A DNA stretch of 37,581 bases from an uncultured Schlesneria sp. (lineage in GTDB: Bacteria; Planctomycetota; Planctomycetia; Planctomycetales; Planctomycetaceae). This document shows, piece after piece, positions 9,337 through 18,386 of the stretch. A program made the position numbers and the translations under genes. Below the pieces are notes generated by a model. The model saw nothing but the letters and a program-made list of their open reading frames with translations. It was not told the DNA's origin and searched no databases. Every line of letters starts with the position of its first letter. Position 1 is the stretch's first letter. The DNA lies in contig CAIOKO010000278.1 in the NCBI GenBank assembly GCA_903858935.1, positions 1-37,581 on the forward strand, in the 5' to 3' direction.

Positions 9337-10917
9337 TCACTTCGCACCGAGTGCCTGAACCCGGAGTAATACTCCGATGTGGCAAGCCGCGCAGATGAAG
9401 AATAGCGCAACCGAGACGCCTGCGAAGAGCAGGTTCGGGCTGTTGATTGAACGCATTCCACCAGTCACCACGAGGCAGATGTTGATCCCCATCATTAGCA
9501 CGAAGTAAGTCCCGATCGTCATGCCAATTGCCAGTGCGACCGCTCCCCAGCGTACGTACAAGGCCAAGAGCGCCGCAAAGTGGGGAATCAAGGCGAAATA
9601 CAGCACCATCATTGTAATAATGAGGAGGCCGTTATCGCCGTCCTGCGCGGTCAGCATTTCCGTAACCCCCTCTCGCATTGACGGGCTGACAAAGATGAAA
9701 ATCACTCCGAGGAATGGGCCCAAGAGCCATCCAAGCATCGCCCCCGCAAATTTCGAATAAACGATTCTGTTCGAGGATCGAGGCAGCATCATCAGCGAAG
9801 CCAGAGTCTGGCCTCGGACTTCGTCCTGCATCGAGCGGGAGAGGACTTTCGCAGCGTCAATGGCGACTGAGAACCAGACCAGGAAAACGATCGATCCGAA
9901 CCACGACATGGCATATGCATTCTTTTTGTCTTCAATGGCTAATGCGAGAAGGGATAACCCGCCGTAATAGGCGACGCGAACGAGTAACATCCCAAGTCCA
10001 CCCGAAACAAAGTGAAAGTCTTTCCAAATAAATGGATTGATCCAGGTTCGTCCCGCAGAAAATAGCGGTAACCGACGACTTCGCGTCACGAGACCCCGCG
10101 AACTAGCTTCCGTCGTGGGACTTCGCGTCGCGATTCCGAAGAAAATCCAAGAAAAAACGACACAGACAACTCCGAAGAGGACGTTCGTGACGACCTGAAT
10201 GCTCCATGCAGACTGGTGAAAACCCGTCGTCAGAATCTTACTCATCTGAAGAAATACACAAGTGTCCCCGACACCTTCGATCAGTCTCCAAAACAGCGTT
10301 GTCGGAGGAGTGACGCCACCCTGATTGATGATCCAGGTGGCGTGACTCATTGCCCATGTCGCCGCGACACTCGGTACGACGAAATAGATAAGAAGACCAA
10401 GGACCATCCAGACCGATGCGGTCTGGCTTCGTGGTGCCAGCGTCGAACAAAGCAGACCAAAGCCGGCGAGGAATACCATATAGGCCAGCAGTGCGACGGT
10501 TACCGACCAGACTTGCGTGTGCATCACACCACCCATCGTCACGGCAAGTATGACGAAGGGGTATTGGACGGCAATCAGCAAAAGCGACTGCCATAATCGG
10601 CCACCTGACTTGCCCGCAAGAATCCCCAGTGGGCTGATTCCCGCCATCAACATCAGACCTAGTGTGTCTTCTTCTTTTTCCTCGGTAATGGACGTTGAAA
10701 AAAATCCGATCCCCAGCAAAGTCATGAATGTCGCATCAAGGTAAGCGATTCCCTGAAAAAATCTGAGGCCGGGCGCACCAAACATGAAGGAGGTTGTCAG
10801 GGCATAACAGAGCGAAAAATAGATCGCTCCCAACAGCCCCATTCGAGCCAGATGCGGCGACAAAGCCCGAGAGTCAACTCTTAAGGATCGCTCCAGCAGG
10901 GCGAAGGCTCCGAACAT
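9337..10917 (-). CDS. ABC-2 type transporter permease
   Basis: A 526-residue inner-membrane protein with about twelve hydrophobic segments in two halves of six, joined by a cytoplasmic stretch near residues 270-300. The N-terminal half has the ITEEKEEDTLGLMLMAGISP segment, the coupling-helix region typical of ABC-2/NatB/GldF-like permeases, and the second half repeats it as MQDEVRGQTLASLMMLPRSS. It is therefore an internally duplicated, fused permease rather than the usual single half. AGGAGAG seven bases before the ATG fixes the start. The matching ATPase is probably the one at 13155-14081, three genes upstream on the same strand. The 139-base gap before this gene could hold its own promoter. 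The substrate is unknown. Confidence 0.85.
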   Translation of the reverse strand: MFGAFALLERSLRVDSRALSPHLARMGLLGAIYFSLCYALTTSFMFGAPGLRFFQGIAYLDATFMTLLGIGFFSTSITEEKEEDTLGLMLMAGISPLGILAGKSGGRLWQSLLLIAVQYPFVILAVTMGGVMHTQVWSVTVALLAYMVFLAGFGLLCSTLAPRSQTASVWMVLGLLIYFVVPSVAATWAMSHATWIINQGGVTPPTTLFWRLIEGVGDTCVFLQMSKILTTGFHQSAWSIQVVTNVLFGVVCVVFSWIFFGIATRSPTTEASSRGLVTRSRRLPLFSAGRTWINPFIWKDFHFVSGGLGMLLVRVAYYGGLSLLALAIEDKKNAYAMSWFGSIVFLVWFSVAIDAAKVLSRSMQDEVRGQTLASLMMLPRSSNRIVYSKFAGAMLGWLLGPFLGVIFIFVSPSMREGVTEMLTAQDGDNGLLIITMMVLYFALIPHFAALLALYVRWGAVALAIGMTIGTYFVLMMGINICLVVTGGMRSINSPNLLFAGVSVALFFICAACHIGVLLRVQALGAK

Positions 10918-11056
10918 CGATGTCTCTCCTGGCTCGTTTTATCATGGCGAGGTAGCGACGAAAATTTAATTTGGGCTACGATACTGATCGCCCGCACGAA
11001 AGAGAAGACGGATTGACTTGGTTGCGGGGCGTATCGTGACAGTTTCAACACTTGAA

Positions 11057-11437
11057 TTAAACGGAATCCAGCCATTTTGAAATGAACATCAGCAGGAAAA
11101 ACAGCAACGTGCCAATCCATGCGACTCGCCAACGGCCGTAGAACCATGCATAAGACGCAACACCTGCAGAAATGAATCCCCAACACGCAAACTGCCACTG
11201 GAGAACGTGAACTGGAGTGACTGCTAATTGACTGCGAATTGGATTATCCGGATCAATCGGAATCCATCCGTACTTCATGTTGTAGTAGACGACGATCGCG
11301 AGTTGAAGCAGCATGCCAACGGATCCAATGCACGCCATGATTGCCAGAAATGTCCCTGGAATGATTCGCCACCGGACCGCGCGGGTTGGATTTGGGGCAG
11401 GTGGATCTGGATTAGTCGCCGAATCGAGGTCTGCCAT
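11057..11437 (-). CDS. Small four-segment membrane protein, unknown function
   Basis: A 126-residue protein starting MADLDSATNPDPPAPNP. The ATG at 11437 is chosen because GAGGGTG lies just before it; an upstream ATG at 11470 would overlap the thioesterase stop codon and has no better site. After a proline-rich cytoplasmic head there are hydrophobic segments at about 25-52, 75-97 and 102-122, possibly with one broken into two. I do not recognise the family. It sits 29 bases after the thioesterase gene and before the permease gene, so it belongs to the ABC cluster by position and could be an accessory subunit. Confidence 0.7.
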   Translation of the reverse strand: MADLDSATNPDPPAPNPTRAVRWRIIPGTFLAIMACIGSVGMLLQLAIVVYYNMKYGWIPIDPDNPIRSQLAVTPVHVLQWQFACWGFISAGVASYAWFYGRWRVAWIGTLLFFLLMFISKWLDSV

Positions 11438-11466
11438 GTCACCCTCACAGAACAGCGAGAACCCTA

Positions 11467-11886
11467 TCATTGTTCATCAGGCACGATTTCAAAAGCTTGC
11501 GAAACTTCGACCGGGATTCGCTTTGGAACACTTGACGTAAAATCGACGAACGCCCAGTCGCTATAGGCTTTGGCAAGTGTCACCTGATCCGCTACTCGGA
11601 TCATATGGTAACGACGAAGCGAAGTGACCTTCTTGAGGTTCGCCACCCAGGTCCTCACGACGATCTCATCACCCCGTAATGCCGAGGTCAGGTATTCGAT
11701 ATAATGAGATCTGACGACCCATCCCTGACCAAGTGCACGATAGGCTTCGATCGGCCAACCTTGTGCGGCCGAGTGTGCCAACGAAGCCGACTGCATCCAT
11801 TTGAGATAGGAAATATTGTTAGCGTGCCCCAGGTCGTCGAGATCTCGTTCGCTGACAACATGCTTCCAATCGTATATGGCAGGCAT
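11467..11886 (-). CDS. Hotdog-fold acyl-CoA thioesterase (4HBT family)
   Basis: A 139-residue single hotdog domain that would hydrolyse an acyl-CoA or acyl-ACP thioester in the cytosol. The family signature at the N-terminus reads SERDLDDLGHANNISYLKWM, matching the 4-hydroxybenzoyl-CoA thioesterase pattern with Asp, Gly-His and Asn-Asn before the active helix. The later strands (GDEIVVRTWVANLKK, LRRYHMIR) and the 140-residue length also fit. AGGA overlaps the stop codon of the upstream GH15-type gene, only 11 bases away, which indicates translational coupling. Its place in an ABC/glucoside-hydrolase operon is unusual. The substrate is unknown. Confidence 0.88.
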   Translation of the reverse strand: MPAIYDWKHVVSERDLDDLGHANNISYLKWMQSASLAHSAAQGWPIEAYRALGQGWVVRSHYIEYLTSALRGDEIVVRTWVANLKKVTSLRRYHMIRVADQVTLAKAYSDWAFVDFTSSVPKRIPVEVSQAFEIVPDEQ

Positions 11887-11897
11887 CGGTACGATTC

Positions 11898-13136
11898 CTA
11901 AGATTGACGAAGTTCACGAATCAGATGAGTCAGCGCCAATTTCAAATTTGCCTGTGTCCAAAGTAACGGACAAATGTCGTTGGGAACGTAACAACCCCGT
12001 TCCGAGAAGTAAGACTCTGGACAACGATAGGCTCCGAATCGAGAGCCTGGTGCGGTTAACTGGCTTAATGACCGGTTAAGATGCAGGATTTGACGATCCC
12101 GATCCCCAGGGTCACGACCTTGCTCGAACCGCAGTCCATAATGGATCGAAACAATCGGATCGAACAGACACCATTGGGCTTCCAATCCTGGTTCAAGCAA
12201 CTTGTCACGATCAGCAAGATTGTCGCTGAAATCAGATGTTCTCACATCCGCCGTCAGTTTTTCTTTGTAATCCGCACACCAGTAAGAATCTCCAAGATAG
12301 CGACGAATGCCGTGTTCTCCCATAAGATTCCCGGTCACATCGGCGACGATGTGGTCTGCCATTTCACCGGTAACAACGCGATAGGGATAGATCAAGAACA
12401 ACAGTGCCGAGTCGTAGCGTCGATTCTTTTGTGGATCTGCCTGAATGCATTCGGACGGAAGGATCGTTGTAAGAGCTCTTCGACCTTCCTTGGACGTCGA
12501 GGAGTCAAATCGTGTTTCCCAAGCTTCCAGTCCAGCAGTCGCAACGCCGATGCTGGAAGCAGCGACTTTGCGGACTTCTTCCCAATGACCGCTGTCTTCA
12601 TCGTCCCAATACTTGATTGCAGCCAGGTACCTTACCACGTCGGCCAGAAGCTCAAGTTCGGAATCGCTCCAATGGCACTCGTCATTGAGCTGGGAAGCCA
12701 GCCAGAGAAACGCACCAATGGCATCATTTTGAGCATGCGACCATTTCTCGCCCAGTTCGCTGAGATGGTCCCCATCAAATCGAATATGCGGACGATTCAT
12801 CGGATCAGTGGGATCGACGCGTCCTTCGATGATATCAGTAAAGCGATGTTGATACTTTTTGAAGAAGGCCATCAGCGATTTTGTCGCGGCAACGGCTTTG
12901 TCCGTCTGGCCCCACTGCCAATGAGCGTGGGCAATATGAACATTGTCGCGAACCCAGACATTCCGATAACCGGTCAATTCAAAATCTCCGCCTTCACCGG
13001 CGGCAGCAGAGAAGAGCCCATTAGCGAGTGTTGGAAATCGAAACGTCCCCTGGTCTTCGAGTAACTCTAACAATTGCGTCACATCCCGCAGTGAGCAATC
13101 GCTTTTCAACGAGAGTGGAACTGAAATCTTGCCCAT
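11898..13136 (-). CDS. GH15-like glycoside hydrolase / phosphorylase-kinase-like protein
   Basis: A 412-residue (alpha/alpha)6-barrel-type protein without a signal peptide. Motifs of the glucoamylase/glucodextranase and phosphorylase-b-kinase regulatory family are visible: NVWVRDN at about 60-65 (sugar-binding Arg-Asp), KWSHAQNDAIGAFLW at about 131-145, and GHWEEVRK at about 183-190, where the Glu pair occupies the usual general-acid position. LEPGLEAQW near residue 315 may hold the second acid. A role in alpha-glucan or oligosaccharide hydrolysis in the cytoplasm is likely, but activity is inferred. AAGGA stands seven bases before the ATG. The gene lies 18 bases after the ABC ATPase stop, clearly in the same operon. 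Confidence 0.82.
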   Translation of the reverse strand: MGKISVPLSLKSDCSLRDVTQLLELLEDQGTFRFPTLANGLFSAAAGEGGDFELTGYRNVWVRDNVHIAHAHWQWGQTDKAVAATKSLMAFFKKYQHRFTDIIEGRVDPTDPMNRPHIRFDGDHLSELGEKWSHAQNDAIGAFLWLASQLNDECHWSDSELELLADVVRYLAAIKYWDDEDSGHWEEVRKVAASSIGVATAGLEAWETRFDSSTSKEGRRALTTILPSECIQADPQKNRRYDSALLFLIYPYRVVTGEMADHIVADVTGNLMGEHGIRRYLGDSYWCADYKEKLTADVRTSDFSDNLADRDKLLEPGLEAQWCLFDPIVSIHYGLRFEQGRDPGDRDRQILHLNRSLSQLTAPGSRFGAYRCPESYFSERGCYVPNDICPLLWTQANLKLALTHLIRELRQS

Positions 13137-13154
13137 GACATCATCCTTGACAGA

Positions 13155-14081
13155 TTATTGAACCAGCCCTTTCGTGAGCGACATGAACGCAGTTTCGAGG
13201 TTGACCTCTTCTTCGCGGAACAGCGTCAATTGAAATCCCTCACTGATCAGCAACGTGGGGATTGAGCTGTAGTCAAACGTATCTGCCTTTAGCGTCGCAT
13301 CAATCGTCCCCTTGACGATATCGACGTTTGAGACCAGGTCATGTTTTTGCAGTAAAGCCGCTGCCTTTTCCATGTTTTCTTTGACACGAATCTGCAGCAT
13401 GATCTGTTGCCGCGCTTTCCGCATGACTTCGTCGACGTAGCCGTCAACAATCAAATTTCCTTTTTCGATCATTCCGACGCGGGTACAGACATCCGCCAGT
13501 TCCGGCAGAATATGACTGGAGACAATGACTGTTTTTTTCAGCTCACCCAGTTTTTTCAGCAAATTGCGGATTTCAATCCGAGCACGAGGATCGAGTCCAC
13601 TGGCGGGTTCATCCAATAGCAACACCTGAGGTTCATGCAACAGTGTTCTCGCCAGTCCGATTCGTTGGGTCTGGCCACGGGACAACTGATTGACCATGGC
13701 GTCCCGTTTGAACGCCATATCCACCAGTTCGAGTTTGTCTTCGCAGACTTTTCGACGCCCCGGGCCGTTGATGCGATAAGCTGACGCAAAGAACTCGAGG
13801 TATTCAATGACCGTCATATCGTCATAGACGCCGAAAAAGTCGGGCATGTAGCCGACAAGCCTTCGAATTTCACGTGGATCGTTATAGATGGATTTCCCAC
13901 AGACGTAGGCCTCGCCGTAATCCGGAGCAAGCAGCGTGGCAATCATACGCATTGTCGTGGTTTTCCCCGATCCATTTGGACCGATAAACCCAAAGACATC
14001 GCCTTCTTTCAACGAGAGATTGATCTCATTGACCGCGATCAGATGGCCATAGCGTTTGGTGAGTTGGCGAGTTTCAATCAT
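13155..14081 (-). CDS. ABC transporter ATP-binding protein (NatA/GldA-like)
   Basis: A 308-residue ABC ATPase. Walker A GPNGSGKTT is at about 34-42, the signature LSRGQ at about 133-137, Walker B LLLDEP at about 154-159, and the switch His in SSHILPEL. The signature has Arg where most have Gly (LSGGQ), a common variation in this subgroup. The C-terminal 80 residues form the extra domain usual in ABC-2 exporters. It probably energises the permease at 9337-10917 and works with the upstream GATase/TM protein. Ribosome site before the ATG at 14081 is weak. It is separated from the preceding gene by 66 bases and from the next by 18. Confidence 0.95.
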   Translation of the reverse strand: MIETRQLTKRYGHLIAVNEINLSLKEGDVFGFIGPNGSGKTTTMRMIATLLAPDYGEAYVCGKSIYNDPREIRRLVGYMPDFFGVYDDMTVIEYLEFFASAYRINGPGRRKVCEDKLELVDMAFKRDAMVNQLSRGQTQRIGLARTLLHEPQVLLLDEPASGLDPRARIEIRNLLKKLGELKKTVIVSSHILPELADVCTRVGMIEKGNLIVDGYVDEVMRKARQQIMLQIRVKENMEKAAALLQKHDLVSNVDIVKGTIDATLKADTFDYSSIPTLLISEGFQLTLFREEEVNLETAFMSLTKGLVQ

Positions 14082-14147
14082 GAGCGTCAGTCAAACCAAA
14101 ATTAAGATTACGTTGGAACGATGTAAAAATTAAAGCAGTACCACTTA

Positions 14148-16481
14148 TTATTCGGGAAGTACTCGTTTCAAGTCTTTTATCACTTCACCAGATTTTGAGA
14201 CGGGAAGGATCAGTCGTACAAACGATGTTTGACGGTCTGGCTCCAACGGCTGGTGATCGCGTTCGATCGACGCCAGCGATTGACGAAGCCTTCCAAACAA
14301 GATTGCCCGTCCAAGCTTGAGCAAGTGCGAGCAATCTTCATCATTTAAGAGTTGATTTGTCAGACCGGTGTATTGTTCGCCACCCAGTTCAGAATGAAAC
14401 GTCAAGATCCGAACGAGTTCCAGCGGATCTCGTGACAAGGGGTCGTAATTTGATTTCTGACGTACAACATCCGACGAACGTGAGCCGAAGCGGTCTGTCG
14501 CCATCGTCAGAATTCCCGTCAAAAATGGACGCAGTTCACGCTGAAACACGCCAGGTTGCTCGACCCTCCAGACTTGTCTAGGAGGAAGCGGTAACGGCTC
14601 GACATCGTCGCGAGCCTTCAAATGGCGATAGACTCGGTTCTGATAAACGATCATCCAATCTTCAATCGGCGACGAAAACCGATGTAGGATCGTACCTGAC
14701 AAACTTCCTGTTGCCGAGGCTTTTAGATTGCATTCAACCAGTCCTTCAACGGACTGTATACTTTCGCCAACCAGTTCCTTTGAACTCCACTGCAGAAGAG
14801 GAACCTGAGTCAATTCTCCATCGGGCTGTTGTTCATAGTGGGCTCCGTTTTCGAGCCCTGTTTTTCGAAGCATTCCACCAAACGTTGTTTCCGGAACGCC
14901 CTGCCAGATGACGCGAGCCGCAGGTTTCACTTTCGGATTCGGAATCAATGACTCTGGTTGAATATTGATAGAAGACTGTGAAGTTGCCGGGCTGTAAAGA
15001 TTCACAAAATTCCGCTCACGGGCTGAGGCCAGGGCGACGTCGACGTTGACGATATTCAGTTGGTTCGCGCGATACGACTTGTGATTGGATGCCGTGGCGA
15101 AAGAGGAGGCAAGCAGAGCGCCGACTGCAGCAAACACGGGGAACGTGACCCAGGTCAAATGAGGCCGTCTCAGAATTCGATGAACGATCAAATAATCGAT
15201 CGGACCTATGACAACCAATAGCGACAGAAGACAACCCATCACAAACCACGGCGAGGCACGATGAATTTGTTCGAATTTCTCCTGCACTGCATGCAATTGA
15301 GTCGCCAGATCGGTGATGCCGGTCGAACTGAGTTGGGTCCCCTTGTTGACCCCTTTTTCAGAAGCATCGGGTCGACCATCGGAAATTGATAGCCGAGAAC
15401 AAAAAGACGAGAGACCCTTCCATTCGCTCAGAGGATTCGTGGTCAAATCGAGTGCGAGTACAGTGACCGAACCCATTCCAAATGGGGTACGTACCAGAAA
15501 CGGAACCGAGCGACTGGCCGCCAGAACTTCCCCAACCTCGAATTGCAGACTTGGGATCGAGAGCGTCGATGTCTGAGGGATTCGAATATTCTTCCCGGCA
15601 AACGCCTCAAGACTACCAAATTCACGCACAGTAACGGATTTTTCGGCGACTCTGATCGGGGACCATTCCATCAAACTTCGACTTGCGGCGACTGAGTCGT
15701 TTGGCAACGAAACCACAAGTCGGCCACCCGAGGCGACCCATTCACGAATCGCGTTTGACTGCGCCTCTGGCACCTCAGTCTTCCCCGCCAGTACCAATGA
15801 TGTCAGTCCGGCATAAGCCAACGGATTTGTCGGAAGTTCAGCGGCCTTCATCGACGTGACAACAATCCCGTGTCCCGGATTCGCTGCTTTCGTCTCGAAA
15901 TCAAAACCTCGCGGTTCGCCAACGGTCACAATCAGTCGAGTCGAAGGTTCCAACGGTAACTTCAGCCAGTCTGCTCGATCTGGAATGCCTCGTAAAGTTT
16001 TACTGGCAATACCAATCGCGACCTCTCCATCAAGTCGACCAACTTTAAACAGACCCTCAATTAGTTGAGTACCTTCCTTGACGTCAGCAGGTGCAGAAAG
16101 GAAGGTGACGCGATTGCCGTCCGGGTCAATTGCGGTCAGTTCCATTGAAATGGATCTCGAATCGTGAACTGTCACTGGAACCCACACCGGAGTCCAACGT
16201 CCCACAAGATAATTGCCGTTCCAGCCGACGACCGGTTTCCCAAGTACCGGCGGTTCGACGTCAGTCGCGACCAGAACGGGATTTTTTCCGAACGTTATCA
16301 CGCCAATGATTAATGCAATTACACAGCGTCGCCCGAATTGAGTCCGTTCGATCGAGCGAAGACCTATTGAGACCCCAAAATGAATGATGCCAACGGCCCA
16401 GAACCGAATTTCGTTGACCACACGAGTCGGTGGGCGCGGCAGATCATAGAATTGATGAGACAATCGAAACACCGAAGTCAA
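14148..16481 (-). CDS. Large membrane protein with GATase-like soluble domain, ABC-cluster partner
   Basis: A protein of up to 777 residues, first gene of the minus-strand ABC cluster. A hydrophobic segment at about 53-64 (VIALIIGVITFG) looks like a signal anchor or signal peptide, so the true start may lie inside the first 50 residues; no ribosome site settles it. Then come a beta-rich region (about 75-190), a GATase-like/DUF4350-like segment (about 205-350, with ASGGRLVVSLPND and FGMGSVTVLALDLT), two membrane helices (about 412-436 and 443-463) and a further soluble C-terminus. Such proteins often accompany ABC-2 ATPases and permeases in planctomycetes and recall the auxiliary GldG protein. 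Exact function unknown. Confidence 0.75.
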   Translation of the reverse strand: MTSVFRLSHQFYDLPRPPTRVVNEIRFWAVGIIHFGVSIGLRSIERTQFGRRCVIALIIGVITFGKNPVLVATDVEPPVLGKPVVGWNGNYLVGRWTPVWVPVTVHDSRSISMELTAIDPDGNRVTFLSAPADVKEGTQLIEGLFKVGRLDGEVAIGIASKTLRGIPDRADWLKLPLEPSTRLIVTVGEPRGFDFETKAANPGHGIVVTSMKAAELPTNPLAYAGLTSLVLAGKTEVPEAQSNAIREWVASGGRLVVSLPNDSVAASRSLMEWSPIRVAEKSVTVREFGSLEAFAGKNIRIPQTSTLSIPSLQFEVGEVLAASRSVPFLVRTPFGMGSVTVLALDLTTNPLSEWKGLSSFCSRLSISDGRPDASEKGVNKGTQLSSTGITDLATQLHAVQEKFEQIHRASPWFVMGCLLSLLVVIGPIDYLIVHRILRRPHLTWVTFPVFAAVGALLASSFATASNHKSYRANQLNIVNVDVALASARERNFVNLYSPATSQSSINIQPESLIPNPKVKPAARVIWQGVPETTFGGMLRKTGLENGAHYEQQPDGELTQVPLLQWSSKELVGESIQSVEGLVECNLKASATGSLSGTILHRFSSPIEDWMIVYQNRVYRHLKARDDVEPLPLPPRQVWRVEQPGVFQRELRPFLTGILTMATDRFGSRSSDVVRQKSNYDPLSRDPLELVRILTFHSELGGEQYTGLTNQLLNDEDCSHLLKLGRAILFGRLRQSLASIERDHQPLEPDRQTSFVRLILPVSKSGEVIKDLKRVLPE

Positions 16482-16762
16482 AAAAGTACATGGGGCAACT
16501 TGTCACAAACGGCTTGCGACAAGTCGCACATGATACGCTCCGGCACTCAGAAACGTGAGCGCACGGTCGAGATTCTCGAAAAAGCGGGAATCTTCCGTTG
16601 CGCGGTTCCAAAAATCACGCAAGCTGATATTCCACAATTTCGAGACAAAAATCGCACCGAATCTTCAGATTCATTTCGATTTAGCACATTACCGAAAGGA
16701 TTGGCGAACTTCCGCGTGGAAATGGAAAAGAGTACTGGGTTGATTTCGTCGTCGAATGGTTG

Positions 16763-18241
16763 CTATTTCAGCCGGGATGTTGCTGCCTCACGAAGAAGAC
16801 TGAGGGCCGTTTCAACAAGAATCTCGCCGCCCCCCGGTCTCAAAGCGGAATTGGTCACCTCATAGCTTCCCCCCGCATACGCGGCCCGGTTCGGAACGTA
16901 AACAGTTTCAACGCAGTTCGATAATTCAACTACCATTGTCGTCGTAAATGGTGACCCCTGTTTGATCGCTAACCCAAGCTCGACAAATACCTCTCCCGGC
17001 AGACACACGATCGCAAAGTCCCGTCCAATCGTGATGACATTTACTTCGACAGGAATTGTTTCACCAACCCCTGCCAGCGACCGGCTCAATCCCCAGGTGA
17101 TGTGTTCGACCGTATTGGCGTAAGGATCGCGATGTCGAAACTGGTCAAGCATCAGTTTTTTATGAGCTGTCACGTGATCAAGGAATTCGACCTTTTCTTT
17201 TCGACGCGCAGACTGAAGCGTCACAACAGACGACGCCACTTCTTCCTTCGATGCATCCTGCAGCGGGAGAGTGACGACTCGCGACTTCACGACGAGGGTC
17301 GGTTCATTAACTGCTTTTAGATTCGGAATCTGCTGCAATATCGAATCGCCAATCGAATTGCCAATGACGTCAGCCTTATTCCGTTCTCGACTTTTCGGGT
17401 CGACGTGATTAATGTCGCCGCAGGTACCAGTCGCGAAGATGGAGACCAGATTTGATCCAATTGAATTCCTGAGCGACTGTTCGATAAAATAAGGGTAGTC
17501 AGCGCTCCACTTCATTCCACCAACGGTATCGAGGTGCAAAGCGAAATTGCTCAGAACGCACGTCGCCTGCCCTGTTTCGTCACGAATCGTCAGCAGTTCG
17601 ACGTCGGGGTCGATCGGCCCTGCGGCACGAACCACGTCGGGATTGTCGTGGCTAATCCATGTCCTGACACTGCCATCGCGCATCACCGAACGGCGATTGA
17701 ATGAAACAGTAGGCTTCTGTCTGGTTGATCCAAATTCTAGCACAGAACGTTTGGCGGAGGATTGAGCCTTGGCAATCGCCTCGACCGGGCCTGCTACAAG
17801 TTTCTCAATATAACTTGATCGCAAGGGATCTTTATTCTCGTTACCGAGGTGTAAATACAATTCTTTCATATAGTCAGGCGCTGTGTGGGAATGCGTCGCC
17901 GTGATTACAATATTTGATACCGGAATGCCAGTCATTTCTGAGGCTCTCTTGCGTACGGCAAGAGACAGATCGACCGCAATTCCGATCAAATCACAAACAA
18001 CCAGTGCGGCTTCGACTTGACCGTCCCTGAAAACAATCGCTTTCGCCTTCAGCGGATCGATGCTCCCTTCAGCCAGTCGTTCGTGGTAATAGCCGGCCAT
18101 CGGAAAACCGACAGGAGGCGTAATGTCTACCACCGCAATCCCGACTTGCAGGGAATCAGTCGCATGCGAAATCTGAGCAAAACCCAAAAAGAAAGCGATC
18201 AGCAAAACGTCAGCAAAGCATACGAACCTTGCGATTTTCAT
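16763..18241 (-). CDS. Exported ceramidase-like protein (neutral/alkaline ceramidase N-terminal domain family)
   Basis: A 492-residue exported protein. The ATG at 18241 is fixed by an excellent AAAGGAGG five bases upstream. The signal peptide runs to about residue 27 (ISHAT). The family fingerprint is present: AVVDITPPVGFPMAGY (about 36-51), THSHTAPDY (116-124) and a metal-ligand His in ALHLDTVGG. The position where true neutral ceramidases carry the nucleophilic serine (GDVSPN) reads GDINHV at 275-280, so the serine is absent. The C-terminal domain of ceramidase is reduced. The protein probably binds zinc and hydrolyses something other than ceramide, or is not a hydrolase by the ceramidase mechanism. 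This variant is common in planctomycetes as far as I recall. Confidence 0.85.
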   Translation of the reverse strand: MKIARFVCFADVLLIAFFLGFAQISHATDSLQVGIAVVDITPPVGFPMAGYYHERLAEGSIDPLKAKAIVFRDGQVEAALVVCDLIGIAVDLSLAVRKRASEMTGIPVSNIVITATHSHTAPDYMKELYLHLGNENKDPLRSSYIEKLVAGPVEAIAKAQSSAKRSVLEFGSTRQKPTVSFNRRSVMRDGSVRTWISHDNPDVVRAAGPIDPDVELLTIRDETGQATCVLSNFALHLDTVGGMKWSADYPYFIEQSLRNSIGSNLVSIFATGTCGDINHVDPKSRERNKADVIGNSIGDSILQQIPNLKAVNEPTLVVKSRVVTLPLQDASKEEVASSVVTLQSARRKEKVEFLDHVTAHKKLMLDQFRHRDPYANTVEHITWGLSRSLAGVGETIPVEVNVITIGRDFAIVCLPGEVFVELGLAIKQGSPFTTTMVVELSNCVETVYVPNRAAYAGGSYEVTNSALRPGGGEILVETALSLLREAATSRLK

Positions 18242-18246
18242 GAGAG

Positions 18247-18254
18247 CCTCCTTT
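18247..18254 (-). promoter_or_regulatory. Strong Shine-Dalgarno that decides the ceramidase-like start
   Basis: The minus strand reads AAAGGAGG, then five bases (CTCTC), then ATG at 18241. The outer in-frame TTG at 18259 lies upstream of this site and cannot use it, so the protein starts at MKIARF. Confidence 0.85.
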
Positions 18255-18386
18255 GACAATGCCGGTTTCTTTCACATCCGGAACGATGTTTGATATGAGC
18301 CTAAAGCAGAATCGCGTGAGCCAGTATCGTCGTTACCGAACTTGAAACAATTATCGCGGGCTGAACGAAATCGTGAGATCGACCCG

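Noticed and set aside
12081-13064. 327-codon plus-strand open frame
   Set aside because: It is antisense to the GH15-like gene, whose motifs, ribosome site and operon spacing are convincing.
16380-16865. 161-codon plus-strand frame between the ABC-cluster and ceramidase-like genes
   Set aside because: It overlaps both flanking genes on the opposite strand and has random composition.
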